Positions 9,025 through 22,044 are shown, counted from the first letter of the stretch. The stretch is 64,000 nucleotides of DNA from Cycas panzhihuaensis (GCA_023213395.1 CM041465.1:185573741-185637740), one strand, 5' to 3'. A program made the numbers and translations. The notes: generated by a model not told the origin, from the letters alone.

Positions 9025-11543
9025 TGTTCCCGGTAATGGGAATGGACTCGGGACGCATCGACACGTGTTTGTGCGGTATATGTTCTTACTTTTCTTACTT
9101 ATGATTGCTAAGGTAATTTGGAGTAATTTGATTGACATATACACCTACACGCATTTTACTGTTGCTTGCTCATAATGCATGTGCTAACGGCACCTATTAG
9201 CCTATGACGACTCACGTGGGGCATCCATAGCGGATCGACACCCGTATAGCGTCTGACCACTCACGATGTCTCCATGGTCTTTCGGGATGCTTTTGCCGGC
9301 TGTTTATTTGTGTTACCACGTGCCGCGATGTTGTAAACCCTTCCTAAGCCCGGTTTAACCCTTAGTTAGGGCTCTTTGCACCATTTTGAGTACTTGCCCA
9401 CTGCCTAGGCCTTCCCCCAGTTGATGTATTTCAGGATTAGCCCCTGTTCTTACCCTAAAAACCGATTTTTATGACTTTTATGATGCATTTTTCTCCTTTT
9501 TTGAGTTTGATGCGTATCGCGGTAAACTAAGCGATCATGGATTTTCGTGATGCTGCGAAGTTTGCCGCGGTACGACTGTTTAAAATTTGAAAAAAAAAGG
9601 AAGCCGCGCGACAGTGGCCGCGTTTTTTCGCGGATCTGCCGCGTGGCTTCGAACGATTGGGGGCGCCCCAAGGCCCCCAACGTTCACTTGATGTGCCCAA
9701 GGCATAAAAGCCTTTTTCTTACTCATTTGCCTCATATTCTTCAATTGATTTTTCAAGCTTTCTAGAGCAACCTCTACACAAAAGAGCCAAAGCAAAGAAA
9801 CAAAAAACAAGGGAACTTCTTCTACAGCAGTGGGACAGAGGTGAAGTGGCCATTACCAGCTGGAGTTGCAGGGCCATTGCTGCCCCCTACGTCTCTCCAT
9901 CACAAGCTTCACCTTCTCTCACGAATACTCAAAGTTCCAAGGCATTTCTTCACAAGAAAGACTACTCCAAAAGACAACTTCTAGCTCCCATCTTGCACGG
10001 AGCTTCCTCCTTCCATTCTACTGCAAAGGACACTAAAAACCAGCCTTAGACATTGCTTGTCTTTCTTTGCTCCAAGTAGCCAAGGTGCATGCATCCATGC
10101 TCTCCTTTATTTAAGGTATTTATTGTCTCTTGTTGGTGCTTGTTTGCTTGTTTTCTTCATTGTTTTGCTTGTAAACTCTTTCCTCCCTTTTGTGTGCACT
10201 TCCTTTGGTTTTCTCTTGGCCATTTGATGCAAGTAACCCTAGTAGTTGTGGCTTACTAGAGTACTGCCCTAGGTTAGGCACATTTTCTTGTATTTCCTTG
10301 AAACCCATCCTCTTCCTCTTAGCTTCCTCCTTCGCCATTTCCTAAGCTAGCCGGCATAAAGGGTTTTCACGAGGATTTGAGGGAGATAGGCGGGGTTCCG
10401 TCCCCCATTGTCGTCCTTCTCCCCAAGGGTTCCGTCCCTTATCCTCTCCCCCTTTAGCACCCGTGCTTTCTTAGGAAACAGAGCCGAAGCCTTGGAGAGT
10501 TGGGTTGAGTCCCCCTCTTGGTGTAGGAAATTTGTTACTACATGACTCACCTTGTTGCATGCTAGCACTGTTTTCCCTATACCCTGTGGAGACCTCTCGT
10601 GGGTGAGTTAGCCATCCCGAGGCTACACTCAATCCCATTTGGTACGTTTTATGGTGTACGACAGTCCGCATATTTATCGCGCGGCCTTGTTTCATTTTCG
10701 TTGCATGTTGGTGCTTAACTCCATTCTTCTAGCGTAGTTGATCTCATTTCAGTTTATACACATATATCTTGTTGTGTTTCGTAGCCTCTCTCCCGAGAGG
10801 AAGGCGTTTGTTGGGATTGTTTGCAGGTTTGCGTTGGAGGGATCATTCTTGAGATCGGCCGGTTCTTGCCCCCCATATGGTATTTCTTTTCCTTTTGGTT
10901 GAGCTTCGTTTCGTTTCCTTTATTTCGTTTGATCCTTGCATGCTTTTGGGAGGTAAGTGTACCCCTTCGTTGTCTGCGATCGGCGTTGCATGCGGGAGGA
11001 GGAAAGGAGCGCAACAAGGAGGAAATCGTGTTCCGTTCAAGCCTTGGGATCCGTGTACTTCCCGCGTGTCTTTCATACTCTCTTTTGTGCTCTTACGTTT
11101 CTTGCATTTATTTTAGTAGTTAAAGGAACATAAGAAAGAGAAGGAGAGAATCATTTACTTTACGCTTGCTTTTCCTGTACATTTGCTTTACTTGCACTTT
11201 TTTTATTATACCCCGCATACCATAGTGTTCGGAGACTCTTTGATCGGTCCCCCTTGGCCATCTTTACCCTATACATGTGATACTTTTGGTTGGTTGCCCC
11301 CTCGTCGCCTTCTCATTGCCTTGAGAAGTAGCGACTCATGAGATTCTTTTCCCTTCGGCCATCAGAAGGGTAGGAAGGCCTCGTCTCGCACGGCTACCTA
11401 GAAGCAACCAGGCACCTTGCGATCCGTGCAGCGCTCCAAATAGACGGACGTCTGCGAGGTATGATCCTCGCTATTTAGCTTTGTTTAGCGTATTGTTCTA
11501 TGCCTTTCCATAGGCGTTGGGTCATTGCCAGCGGTGGCGTTTA
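9025..11543 (+). repeat. 3' LTR of element A
   Basis: Begins TGTTCCCGGTAATGGGAATG and aligns along its length with the LTRs of B (33627 and 47370). It ends near GGCGTTT, matching the B end GGCGTTTCA; the terminal CA is not preserved, so the end could be a few bases later. At about 2.5 kb it is a long LTR, as is usual in Tat elements. A GC-rich segment at about 9510-9660 has short inverted motifs (GCGGTAAACT, then AGTTTGCCGC), and the CATAAAAG near 9703 could serve as a TATA box. Short open frames inside are not conserved between LTR copies and are ignored. Confidence 0.85.
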
Positions 11544-12159
11544 GACACCTTCTCTGTCACACCTCCCATTGAAGTGAGTGGTTCCATGACTACCTTCCCT
11601 CACTCTACACAATACAATTTAAACATTAAACACAACCTTCAAATTGTTTAGATGTTAATTTTAATTTCAATATTTTTTTAAAAAACTAACCCTTTTTTAC
11701 AATTTCATTGATCTCTTACATGTGGCATTATATTTGCATGCCACTTATGGCATCGTGATCTTCATTTATACATCAATAAAATAGGTTGTTATATGACCTT
11801 GTTTCTTTAGTATTTAATGCTTAAAGTTTAAAATTTAATCTTAATGTATTCCTTAGCAATATCCCTTCATTCGTTTTACTATAACTTTCCCATATAATGT
11901 CCATCTCATAAACCATCTAAACTAGTAGGTTCTTATTTTAAACATCATTGTAATAAATACATATTCAACATTTTCACCTATCCTTTGAAAGCTAATTTAA
12001 TACATGAACTTTGATCACTTTTGAGCCTTTTCTAAGCTTTTTTTCATATTATTTTCTTAGTTTTGACATTGATTATTGTTTATTTCTCCTCACAATCATA
12101 CATTCTATAGTTAGAACCTCATGTAGACTTAGAGGACTTCCTCTAAACTTTTATTTTGT
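11544..12159. other. AT-rich flank, nothing recognised
   Basis: Sudden drop in GC right after the LTR. No domain, RNA gene or clear repeat seen. The 5-bp target duplication of A cannot be checked because its left end is outside the window. Confidence 0.6.
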
Positions 12160-14370
12160 TATAATGGAGGATAGTTCTCATCCCTTTGGTTCTCTTGAGG
12201 AGAATGTTTTTATAGGAGATGTTCTTAAATCTCCTTGTTCTCCACATCCTTTTATATAAAATCCTCTTTGCTCTTTATGAAGACTTTATGAGTCACCTTT
12301 TACCTCTAATAAAAAACACTCTTACAATAGCTCCTCCATCTAGTTCTTTGCCTTCTACTCAAAATGTATCATCATCTCTATCTACCACTCAAAACCTCAC
12401 TTATATCTAGAGTTATAATGAACTTGCATATAAATTCTTAGGTTTTACAATAATACATGCCCTTTCCTTTAATTGGATTGGTTATACTCCTATGTTATAA
12501 GCCTTAGGAACAATTTGACAATATGGTCCATATCATTATATTACTACACACAACTCCATGGTGACAAACCTCATCAAGGCACCCACCTCAACTATAGGTT
12601 TGAATCCTCTTATGCAAGGAGTTTAACCTAGTTGCTCTAGTATAAGTGGGTCATAACCTACTTATACTTACCAACCTCCTCCATCACAACATTAAGTTAC
12701 TCCTAGCCAATCTTTCACCTAGGATATCACTCAACAAATTCCACAAGTAATAGTTTCACAACATACATCATCTTAATTTTCTATTTCAATGCCCTTTGAT
12801 ATGATTTAATATGTGCAAGTACTTAACAATCCTAATAAAGGTGTTAATGCTTAGACTAGAACTTTAGGTTATCAAGGTCCTTATCTTAATTATAAATGCC
12901 TTATATAAATAAGCATAATGTTAAGTATGCTTGGTTTACAAATAGTACCCTTGTCTCAAGTTTCACAATCATTATAAACATAATACATGGTACCATAAAA
13001 TACTATGGGGGAATATAGTCATCGAGAATTCACCTTAGACAACCTTTTACCCTACCATTTTAGAACATAGAAATAAGTTAGTGCTACACCTATATCCATC
13101 TGACTCAATCTATCTTTTAACACCTCTTTATAAGGTGTTTAATATGGGTCAATTGGGGTGAATCCAATATAACCAACTTATGTATCACATAGTAGACCTC
13201 CTAGATTTCCTCAATATAGAAGCAATATAGTAGGGCTTAACACCTCATACACTACCATAGGTATGACTACTAAAGGGATTTATAGATCTTATATAGATTA
13301 CATGAATATCCCTCTCATAAGAAACATTTAAATGACCTCTCTTTTCTTTGTTATTCATCCTTTGCCATGTTTTAAAGGAACATATGGAAAAGGTCTATAA
13401 AATCATATTCATGCCTTTTATTTATTGTGCTCTCAATGGTAACAAAATGAAAATTTTATTTATCTTCTCTTCTTGCATATACTTTTTGGGGATGCTTTTA
13501 AATAGTTTTATAAATTAACCCCTTATTCAATTTTCACATTTCAATGGCTTATTAATCATTTTGTTATGTATTTTAATATAAGAAAACCTTCTATTCTAAG
13601 TATAAAATCTCTAACATCTATTAAACAAGGTATTAAGGAGTTTTAATAAGAGTTTTCAAAGTGGTTTTAAGATTTATTATTTGCCTCTAAGTGTGAATAT
13701 CCAAATAGTCTTCTTATTAAATTATTCTTAAATCCTCTTAGGCCATATCTTCACCTTAAAATGTTGAGGATGAATCCTACCTATTATAAATATACACTTA
13801 ATAAGGCTCTTTCTTTTAATATGTTTAAGATTCAAGTTAGTCTCAAACCTATACCTAAGCTATTCATATAAAAATCTAATAAAGATTAATCTTTTAAATT
13901 AAATACATAAAACAAATTATTAGAACTAGTTACTTTAACACTTTGTATGCTAGAATATAAGTTGGATAACACTTAAAATGTTGGAAATACATGAGAAGAG
14001 GATATATTTAAAATCATTACTATCACTAAAAGATATACCCCTCGAGTTAAAGGTTACACTAGGAGATGGTACTCTTTCTATAAAGTGTAGTCTCATTCTA
14101 ATAATGAGTGTTAGACTCATTATAAGATGGAGATAAAAGCTTATTATCATACTTAAAATTAATCTAAATCTTATTTGGATCAACCAAATCATAATAATAG
14201 TGAAAAAAATAATAATAATATTAACAAAGACAAAATAATAGTAACAACTTGCCTAAATATGACACTTCTCTTACATCATCTCAATCTTTCAAAGAAGAAG
14301 ATATTTTTCTTGATAATAAACAAATTGTTCCCTCTTAAGAAGATCTTCCACTTAATGATAAAGGGGAAAA
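12160..14370 (+). pseudogene. Ancient Ty3/gypsy gag fossil
   Basis: The region is heavily mutated, with stops in every frame. Read across about 13440-13800 it still gives LFGDAFK, FYKLTPYSIFTFQWLINHF, SLTSIKQGIKEF and LFASKCEYPNSLLIKLFL. This follows the retrotransposon gag pattern seen in element B (GDALKWFYRLPAHSISSFQQ, then the MLLKQGHGRDERDF block). The upstream part is glutamine/proline/serine-rich, as gag N-termini are. C-to-T decay has made it very AT-rich. No LTRs or pol were recognised, so borders are approximate. Confidence 0.6.
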
Positions 14371-14520
14371 AATAATTTATTTGATTCATCCCTCTATATC
14401 TTCTCAACAAATAAGTCCTTTATCTTACAAGTAAATGAATCTTTCTAAAGAAGGCTTATGTAACACTACTATATAAAAGTAGATAATTGCTTAAAATTTT
14501 TACATATGGCCTACTTGTGA

Positions 14521-14598
14521 CTTCTTTGTTACACCAAAAGTTTGTAGGTGATTTAGAAAGAGGATTCCTCAGCAAGTGAACTAACCATAGTCTAACAC
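14521..14598 (-). repeat. Dispersed repeat, copy 1
   Basis: About 78 bp (minus-strand core CACCTACAAACTTTTGGTGT) are shared with 19843-19920. In copy 2 it abuts a minus-strand TGGTATCGAG, which looks like the end of an LTR followed by a primer-binding site. It may be an LTR end of a small or Copia-type element. Confidence 0.5.
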
Positions 14599-14730
14599 TT
14601 CCCCATGACAAGGAGGTAAGCATAGCACATATCACACGTGTTACAATTCCACACGAATAGGGGTACATGGAGACCCCATTGAGGAAAGGGGCTTTGTCCA
14701 GCATATACGCAGGATTTGAACCTTAAACCT

Positions 14731-14972
14731 GGGCTCTAATACCACACACAATGGAAATGGAGAATGAATGAATAATGACTCCCTCCTTGAGATTTCGCCT
14801 TTTATTATTGAGGGTGAGATTAGGGGTAGGATTTTTTTGCCTAATGATATGAACCTGAAATTACATCTAAATACACATAAAGTGCATTTCACTAAGAGAC
14901 TAATTCTAATAATATATCATAAGGTTACTTAATTAATCTACACAATTGACCTTGATACATTAACCACTTTCA
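14731..14972 (-). repeat. LTR plus primer-binding site of Copia remnant F
   Basis: On the minus strand the purine tract AAGAGGGGGAT (14983-14973) is followed at once by TGAAAGTGG (LTR start at 14972). The LTR runs about 221 bp to about 14752. Seven bases later comes TGGTATTAGAGCCC (14744-14731), the usual complement of initiator methionine tRNA used as primer by Copia elements. The tract marks this as a 3' LTR of the pol remains at 15.4-17.7 kb, yet a primer site follows it, so internal-LTR-internal order is present. Confidence 0.55.
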
Positions 14973-17700
14973 ATCCCCCTCTTAATAGTGGAAGGTCATT
15001 TTGAGAAAATCTATTTTATGAGGTCTTCATTTGAGCCTCATTATTATATTGAAATTCTAAATGAGACTTTTGTAGAAAAACCCTCGTGGGGAATAAAAAC
15101 TGATGGACTTTTTAAGATCTATGGCCCCTTTTATAAATCAAAATGGCTAAGGTAGCAATTTGATGTAGCCTAATAGCCAAACAATTTAAACATGTATCTT
15201 AATTTGCTAAGTCTTCATATCTTGGTTTGGTAATCCCTAATCCCCTTTTGCATTTTCACAGGTTCTAATTTTCTAAAAGTAGTATAACCTTTATCCTTCG
15301 TGCCCACAGTGGTTTACACAAATAGGATAGAGCAAAGACTTACTCTTATTCTTCCACGCCCATAAGGAGTTTTCATGAAGAGAATAAAGTATGATAATCA
15401 TGTTACCATCTTCTTTGATTAGTTAAAGATAAATGCCCTAAAATTTGAGCTACCTTGAGCTGTTTAAACTTCACATTTTGCAATAGTTTGGTGAAGATAT
15501 CACCACTTGATCTACTATGGTGTAGTATTTTAATTGAATTATGCCATCATGAATATGTTCTTTAATCTTGTGGACTTTCATAATTATCTATTTGGTATGA
15601 TCATGAAATATAAGATTTTTTCCATATGGATTGTTGATTGATTATCTACATGAAGGCCTATAGGAATTGTTCGTGATATTCAATGTTTCCAATAATTTTC
15701 TAAGCCATATCACCTCCTTGTTGGTCTTAGAAGCATTAACATATTCAACTTCAGTTGAATCAACAACTATCTTCTGCCATTTTAATCTCCATGATATTGG
15801 TGTTATTCCAAGAAATGTTACATATCCAAGTATAGATCTTCCTATATCTTTATCACCTATAAAGTCTAAGTATGTGTATGTAGAAAGCTTAAACTCTAAA
15901 TTAGGTTCATATAATGTACATTATTTGCTAGTCGTCTTAAGGTATCTCAACACTTGTACTCACGCCTACCAATGATTATGCTTAGGATTTGTCATGTAAC
16001 AAACAAGAATGCTGACAAAGTGTGCAATATCTGGCCTTATATTGGTAGTATAGATGAAATTACCTATACGTTTCTTCAATGAAGGAATGGGTATTGGTCC
16101 GCACATATTAGAGTGTACAAATTGTAATGGATGACTCGATTTCCACTAACTTTTGAGGAAGGGTTGTAAATGGGAGTTGGCAATGGTACGAGCTTCACAT
16201 TTAGAGGGCTTAGTGGAATACTTTGGAAGATTTAGAAGAGTGTTACAAAGATCTCTAAGTCTATCAATGTGAACATGGCCCATACGAGCATGCCAAAGAG
16301 ATTTTGGTGATAATGTTAGATGGGTCAAGATGGAATTAAATATAAATTCTTCATCAGCACAAGGGCTTTGGGCACAATGGGTTTCAGAAGATGGAGAACC
16401 ATTCGAGAAAGAGTTTACCGAGAGATGTCTAGTCAAGACCACTTGATTAGCTAGAGGGTGAATGACCAAGAGTCTAATCATTTGTGGTTACGCTCAAATT
16501 AAATCTATGAGAGACAAGTGTAGATTAAGAGAGTAGGTTTTGTTTAAGATTGGGTATATATGAGACATCAAGCAATGTAAAATCTCTTAAACCTGGGAGT
16601 TTCAGTGAATGTTACCAATTTCTTCAATAGGTTATTATGATTTATCGACCATGTGAACAACTCCTTGAACATTTGAGTTAAATATTTGATATAGGCTACA
16701 ATTGTATGTCATATGTTGAGTTGCTCATGTGTCCATGATCTACTGTCCATCAATTGAAGCCATACCATTTGCAATTCTAATAGGGCTTAGCATTAGTGAA
16801 GGGAATTCACAAGTGATATATCCACATCAAGCTTCAAAGTATCTCTTTGGTTAGTCAATTGTATTTGATGTTGAAGACCCCTCAATTCTTTGAAAGTGTG
16901 CTTGTACAAAACTTACACCACTAAAGGATTCTTCATAAGTTTCTTTAACATTATTAGCTCCATATTTTGGTTGGAACTTGGCCAACTTATAAGTGGTAAT
17001 TGTAGTCTTTTCTAAGTGCCCTTTATAGTTATATTGATCACACATAATAGTTTGATTACTAATCCCTAAAGAAGTATTGATTTAGCTTTTCTTGCCTTGG
17101 TCTTTGTTGATATAACCCTTAGCCTTGAGACTATCGAGGCTGTGACTAAGGGTTTAGTTGATCTTATAGATGATTTCCCATGTTTCTTTCTTTTCCTCTT
17201 ACTTAGTTGTTTCCTCTTGCCATGAGAGAGACCTTGATTTTTGTATAACAAACTTCTTCTTCCACCTTAAAGGTTGCATCTGGAAGAGAGTCAAAGGCTA
17301 CAAAGTTAGTATCAAAAGTCTTATCAAATTCTATGAACTTCTCGACAAGTGCTTGAAGTTGAGTGTCTTTAATGTTCCACTAGATTGAAGACTTTCAAGC
17401 AAGTTTTATAATAAAGGGACATGTAAACATGATTGGATCAAGAATACCCAAATGATATATTAGGTCTTAAAATCTTTACCAATTACCTATTTTATTGGTT
17501 GGAGGAGATTTATTATCTCATGAGCTCATCCCTTTTATATTTTCAATTTGTTCATTTTAAAATAAGATGAACAAATTCTAAATCTAACTTGGTATCAAAG
17601 TTTTTCTTAAGAACTTCAAGAACCTTCTAGTCAGATCATATTACTCTTCATTAATAAAGTTATGCAATGAGTGATCAATAACCAATAGAATTCTTACATA
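14973..17700 (-). pseudogene. Copia gag-pol remnant F with a large internal deletion
   Basis: Reading down the minus strand: a gag basic region (about 17250), a broken zinc knuckle CDQYNYKGHLEKT (about 17045), a protease-to-integrase segment with DVSYIPNLKQNLLS, then LWHARMGHVHIDRLRDL (pre-integrase zinc domain, about 16300), then VHSNMCGPIPIPSLKK (start of the integrase core). Without any gap in the frame this runs into IGNFIYTTNIRPDIAHFVSI at about 16080, which is the C-terminal part of Copia RT. Integrase core and most of RT, normally near 2 kb, are missing. A decayed RNase H follows (GRSILGYVTFLG, STEVEYVNASKTNKEVIWL, about 15850-15650). Stops are frequent. Confidence 0.75.
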
Positions 17701-19842
17701 AATCATTTCATCATCTATCTCCCATTATAGTTTGGTTGTGGCATCTATAGGAGCTATTAGGGCAAATCTGCTAGAAGCGGTGTTGTAGTCAATTATAGTT
17801 ATGATGGGTATAAGTTGCAAGTAGGCTCTCCAAAGGCCTTTATACTTTGCAATATTTTTAACTCCGGATACCATAAATCCCAATTTTCTTTACCTTTCAA
17901 TATGTAGTTGACATTCGCTTAAATTGAGATAACATGGTGATGATGAAGAAGTAGAAGAGATGATAGAAGTATGTGTCACTAATATATATGGCTAATACAC
18001 CTAGTGCAGTAGGGATGTAGAAATGAATGCTATAATGAGAAATAAGCAATGATTAAGTATTTTTCAATAACTATGAAAAATGAGTATAAGTAATGATGTA
18101 AGAATTAAGCCTAATGTAGAGCTGACAACGAGTGGTGATGTGTCATGCCACTAATCTCTAACTTATGTCTAAATTTAGGTGAGGTTTTGATGGCCTAAAG
18201 CTTCTAGTATACGATTATGGCCTTCACTGCGATACACACTGCGCTTGGTGATGAAATCGAAGTCACAATGGAACCCAAGTACTCCTAGTCATCACCTAGT
18301 TCTCCATTAAGTAGCTATATATCTCCTTCAAAGAGTCAAACAAGTATATGCATATCCCATGGCTATAAAAGATATTGGACTAGACTAATTTTAATCTTGT
18401 ATTAAGGTTTTCGGTTTTCTTAGGTGGTTATCGGGATTATCCACGATTGGAGGCCGTAGGTGTGGCTAACTCCCTCCACCACTATTCGGTTAAGACAAGA
18501 CCCAGATGAAACTCACATCTCTCTTAGGGTCTAAACTTTGGCTAACCATGGTCTATTTCAACCAATATGAGTGTATGCACAAGTTAGGAACTGATATAAA
18601 TCATACGAATGAGATTCTTTTCGTGAATAATATAATTTATTTGAATAACTAAAACTAAAATGGAAAGTTTCTAAATATGCTTGCTTACTTTATTATTGTT
18701 GCTACTTTTGTGATGCTTTATGATATATGTGTAAATAGAAAAGGCATACTAGATTTAGTAAGGAAAGTGGATGTTACTTGATCTAAGATTTCTCTTGCTT
18801 TAGTATAGTGTTTCCAAATATGTTTTAGAAATTTTAATATAAAAGCCATAAAGGGCTAAAATGTAGATCAACTTACCACTAAAATATTGATCTTTCTAAA
18901 TCTAGATGCATGCTATTTTATTCTATTTTGTGATTTTTCACAAAATTTATAAATAATGATAAATAGCAAAATTTTCTAAAAATTACAAATATGAAGGCCT
19001 AAATGATGAAATTTAAATTTATGATGAGAAGAAAAAGTGTTCATAATATCATTTTTGATAGAGTGGTAAAGTCAATTTTCTAAAAAGGCATACAAACGTT
19101 TTGCCCAAAAAGCACAAAAGTAGAATCTTGCCAAATCCATGGTCTCGGAATCTAAACTTCAATATGTTAAAAGTTATGTATTGATACGTACATTAACTTT
19201 TCCTTCTACACGATCTTTAAAATCACCCAAAATGCCCTCACAATATCTTTTGTGGGGTTGAGTAAAGCAAATTCGGTACCCATGAGAAAACTTCCTAGAT
19301 CTCATTAACTAGTGGATGAAATTTGATAAGATTTATCTTAAAAGTGATCCTAAGACATAAATCTACCATATCCCTTAAAAATAAATTTAGATTTTTAGCT
19401 TATAATTAACGGATTTCATTAGAAAATGTGTCTTAAGTTACTTATCTGTAAATTTTACCATTTTATCTTATTTAAAACTCATTGTTGTAGATTGAATCTA
19501 AAGCTACTCTAGAAAACCAAAATGATCCTCTTGGTAAGGTAACCATGTATGCCAAATTTTATCAAAATCTGAGATGGTCAAAATTTTCATGAAATTTTAG
19601 GCCTTTAATGCTTTTGGGATTGTTCCGAACTAGCGACTTCAAAAACTATATTTTTATCTTTGAAATTCTATACATATAAAGAAAGTAATAACATATAAAT
19701 TAATATAATGTTATGCTCTCACAATTTTAAAAATGATGAGTGCACTCTTAATACTTTACATTGAAAGTAAAGGAGAGGCAAAATGACTCCATGTAAGTGG
19801 AATGGAGTGAATAGATCCTCTTCTAACTCGATACCATATATG
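17701..19842. other. Unassigned AT-rich sequence
   Basis: No domain or RNA gene recognised. A less AT-rich block at about 18120-18560 (with GTTATCGGGATTATCCACG near 18427) looks like part of an unidentified repeat. At 19827-19836 the minus strand reads TGGTATCGAG, a possible Copia primer site. A leader for element F is possible but unproven. Confidence 0.5.
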
Positions 19843-19920
19843 ACTTACCATTATACCAAAAGCTCGTAGGTGATTTGGGAAGAGGACTTATTGACAAGTG
19901 AACCAGCCGTAGTCTAACAC
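19843..19920 (-). repeat. Dispersed repeat, copy 2
   Basis: Matches 14521-14598 (minus-strand core CACCTACGAGCTTTTGGTAT). It is directly followed on the minus strand by TGGTATCGAG, consistent with an LTR end plus primer-binding site. A short GAGGATAAACTATG motif recurs irregularly just beyond (19930-20000). Confidence 0.5.
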
Positions 19921-20138
19921 TACTCTATAATGAGTATAAACTATGGCTTGCTATGTAATGAGGATAAACTATGAAACTATATCTATAATGAGGATAGAGT
20001 ATATCTATGAAAAATTTTACTACTAAAGAATTAAAAATATGATAGGTCATATATATTTTCACACGAGTAGAAACTATCACATATACCCTATAATAAAGTG
20101 TAAACTATGGTATATATTTTTATCCTTTACTCTTACTA

Positions 20139-20551
20139 TTATATAACTCATCTTGCTAAGTTATGTAAAGCACTAATATGTGGAGAGTTACCATAAACTT
20201 AAGTGATAAGATTAGTTATGAAACTTGGTACATAGGCTAATAAGCTAGCCAATAGAATTCAAGGCCACTATATTGTCCAATAGAATGTAAGGTCACCTAG
20301 GCCACCAATAGGATTGCATGGGAATGACCCTTTGTTGTCTATATAAGGGTTTTGGATTGTAGAAAATGGTTAACTTGATATTACTTTGTAAAAAATTATA
20401 CTACAATACTCTTCATTTGGTGATCAGTTGACACTCTTGTGATTTTTAAGACTCTTTGATACTATATTGTCCTTGTTAGTTTGAATAAAGTGGTTATGAA
20501 TTTTTTTCTTTTTTGTTATACCAAGGAGTACATATAAGAAGAAATGTCCCA
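20139..20551 (+). repeat. 5' LTR of element C
   Basis: About 413 bp. The body starts TATAACTCATCTTGCTAAG and ends near ATGTCCCA. A TATA-like CTATATAAGGG is at about 20339. The matching 3' LTR differs by many substitutions, showing an old insertion. Confidence 0.8.
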
Positions 20552-20553
20552 AA

Positions 20554-20566
20554 TGGTATAAGAGCC
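20554..20566 (+). other. Primer-binding site of element C
   Basis: TGGTATAAGAGCC lies 2 bp after the LTR and is complementary, with one change, to the 3' end of initiator methionine tRNA. Confidence 0.75.
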
Positions 20567-21332
20567 ACATTCAAATTTTGGGAAGCTACTCAATAGGCCA
20601 AAAGAATTGATTTTTACTTTTTGACAAATTAAGTATTCTCTTTACCCAAGTAGAGATCAAGGAAAGACTTTCTCTTAGTACTCTTCCCTTGAAGATTGAG
20701 GAATAGAACTAGTATAACTCAGGAGTTATAAGAAAAGGGGAATTTTTTCTCCTAAGTAACACCCAATACTTTATTTTTTTGCCTTGCATTTATTTTTTAG
20801 TTCAATTTATTTATTTTAATTTATGTATTGAATCATTAGTCCAAGGGTAGATAACTCTAATTAGTGGATATCCTTTCTCCCTCCCACTCCTCTTTTATAG
20901 GCAAATGACTCTACTAAGTAACTACCTAAAATAGCTAGGTAGAGACTCTATACTAGGGATCTTTAAAAATCATAGGGATCTATTATTCTAACTAAGCATA
21001 TTATGGGTTTTCTGCCCCTTACGTGAAGGATCAAAAATAACACTCTTGAACCAAGCCCTAGATAGAACCTAGCTATGGAAGGGTGCCTCTACATACCTTC
21101 AGGTATATAGGAGGACCCTTATAAGTCCCAAATCCTTTCTAACATAGGAAAACTACTAGTCATTGAAGTCTTATAGTGCACTTATTAGTGGTTAATACCA
21201 TAAAGCTACTTACCCTGAACTTGTATATCAAAAGTTTATTAATAGGCTTACAAGACTAAGCATACCTTGTCTAGTAGTTAGTAGGATACCCTACTTTATA
21301 TGCTATATTTCCTGATTAAGATATTAAGACAT

Positions 21333-21490
<158 letters not shown>

Positions 21491-21543
21491 AAAAATTCTA
21501 TAATACTACATAAATCCAAAAATTACTAGTACAGTTAAACTCA

Positions 21544-21655
21544 ATGAAGAAAAGGAAGAAAATAAAAAGAACAAAAAAAAAAGGAAAAAAAAAAATAGGA
21601 GGGAAAAAAAGAGGGAAAGAAAAATAGGAATAAAAAATGAAAAAAAAAATCCACT
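21544..21655. repeat. Purine-rich (A/G) tract
   Basis: About 110 bp almost free of C and T on the plus strand, with runs such as GGAAAAAAAAAA. It follows the AT microsatellite by about 55 bp. Simple sequence, no coding meaning. Confidence 0.85.
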
Positions 21656-22044
21656 TAGTCACACTTCATGATACAAGTTCATAGATAAAAATTATCATTA
21701 CAATTTATATACCTTATTTCTATTAGCACATTATGTTGGTCATTTTATACTAGATCAATTCTTGCATATAATTTTTACACTTTTTAATACCCAAGTCACC
21801 AGTGGGCCCTACCACCTCATACTCACTCTTAAATCTCATGCATCCTATTTGAATTAGCTTTTTGTACTCATCCAAGTGGGCTAGATATCTTGTTTATGTA
21901 ATTTTTAGGATCAACAGGCTATAGACACTCCACATTCTCTTATTTGGCCCCTTCTCTTCTCTGTAACAACTCTTTAGTTCTTACATCATATTCTTTCTTG
22001 ATCTTTCCCACTTCATACATTTCCTTTCTTTCTATCTATTCCCA

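Larger units (their letters stand above)
1..11543 (+). mobile_element. Tat-like Ty3/gypsy retrotransposon A, 5' truncated by the window
   Basis: The sense order is gag tail, protease, RT, RNase H and integrase, the order of Ty3/gypsy elements. After integrase come about 4.4 kb of extra sequence (antisense PMD-like gene, divergent spacer, archaeal-type RNase H ORF) and then one long LTR. The first bases align with element B from about 38214, just after a zinc-knuckle-like motif, so the 5' LTR and most of gag lie upstream of the window. The second RNase H, the long LTR and extra ORFs before the 3' LTR are known traits of the Tat lineage (Ogre/Retand/Tat types). Coding parts resemble element B closely and the LTR less so, so A and B are relatives of one family, not recent twins. 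Several frameshifts and stops make this copy non-autonomous. Confidence 0.9.

Noticed and set aside
14697-14744. Possible tRNA-derived SINE or tRNA gene (GGTTCAAATCC box next to TGGTATTAGAGCC, minus strand)
   Set aside because: No cloverleaf or A box at the right distance. The position right after an LTR makes a primer-binding site the simpler reading.
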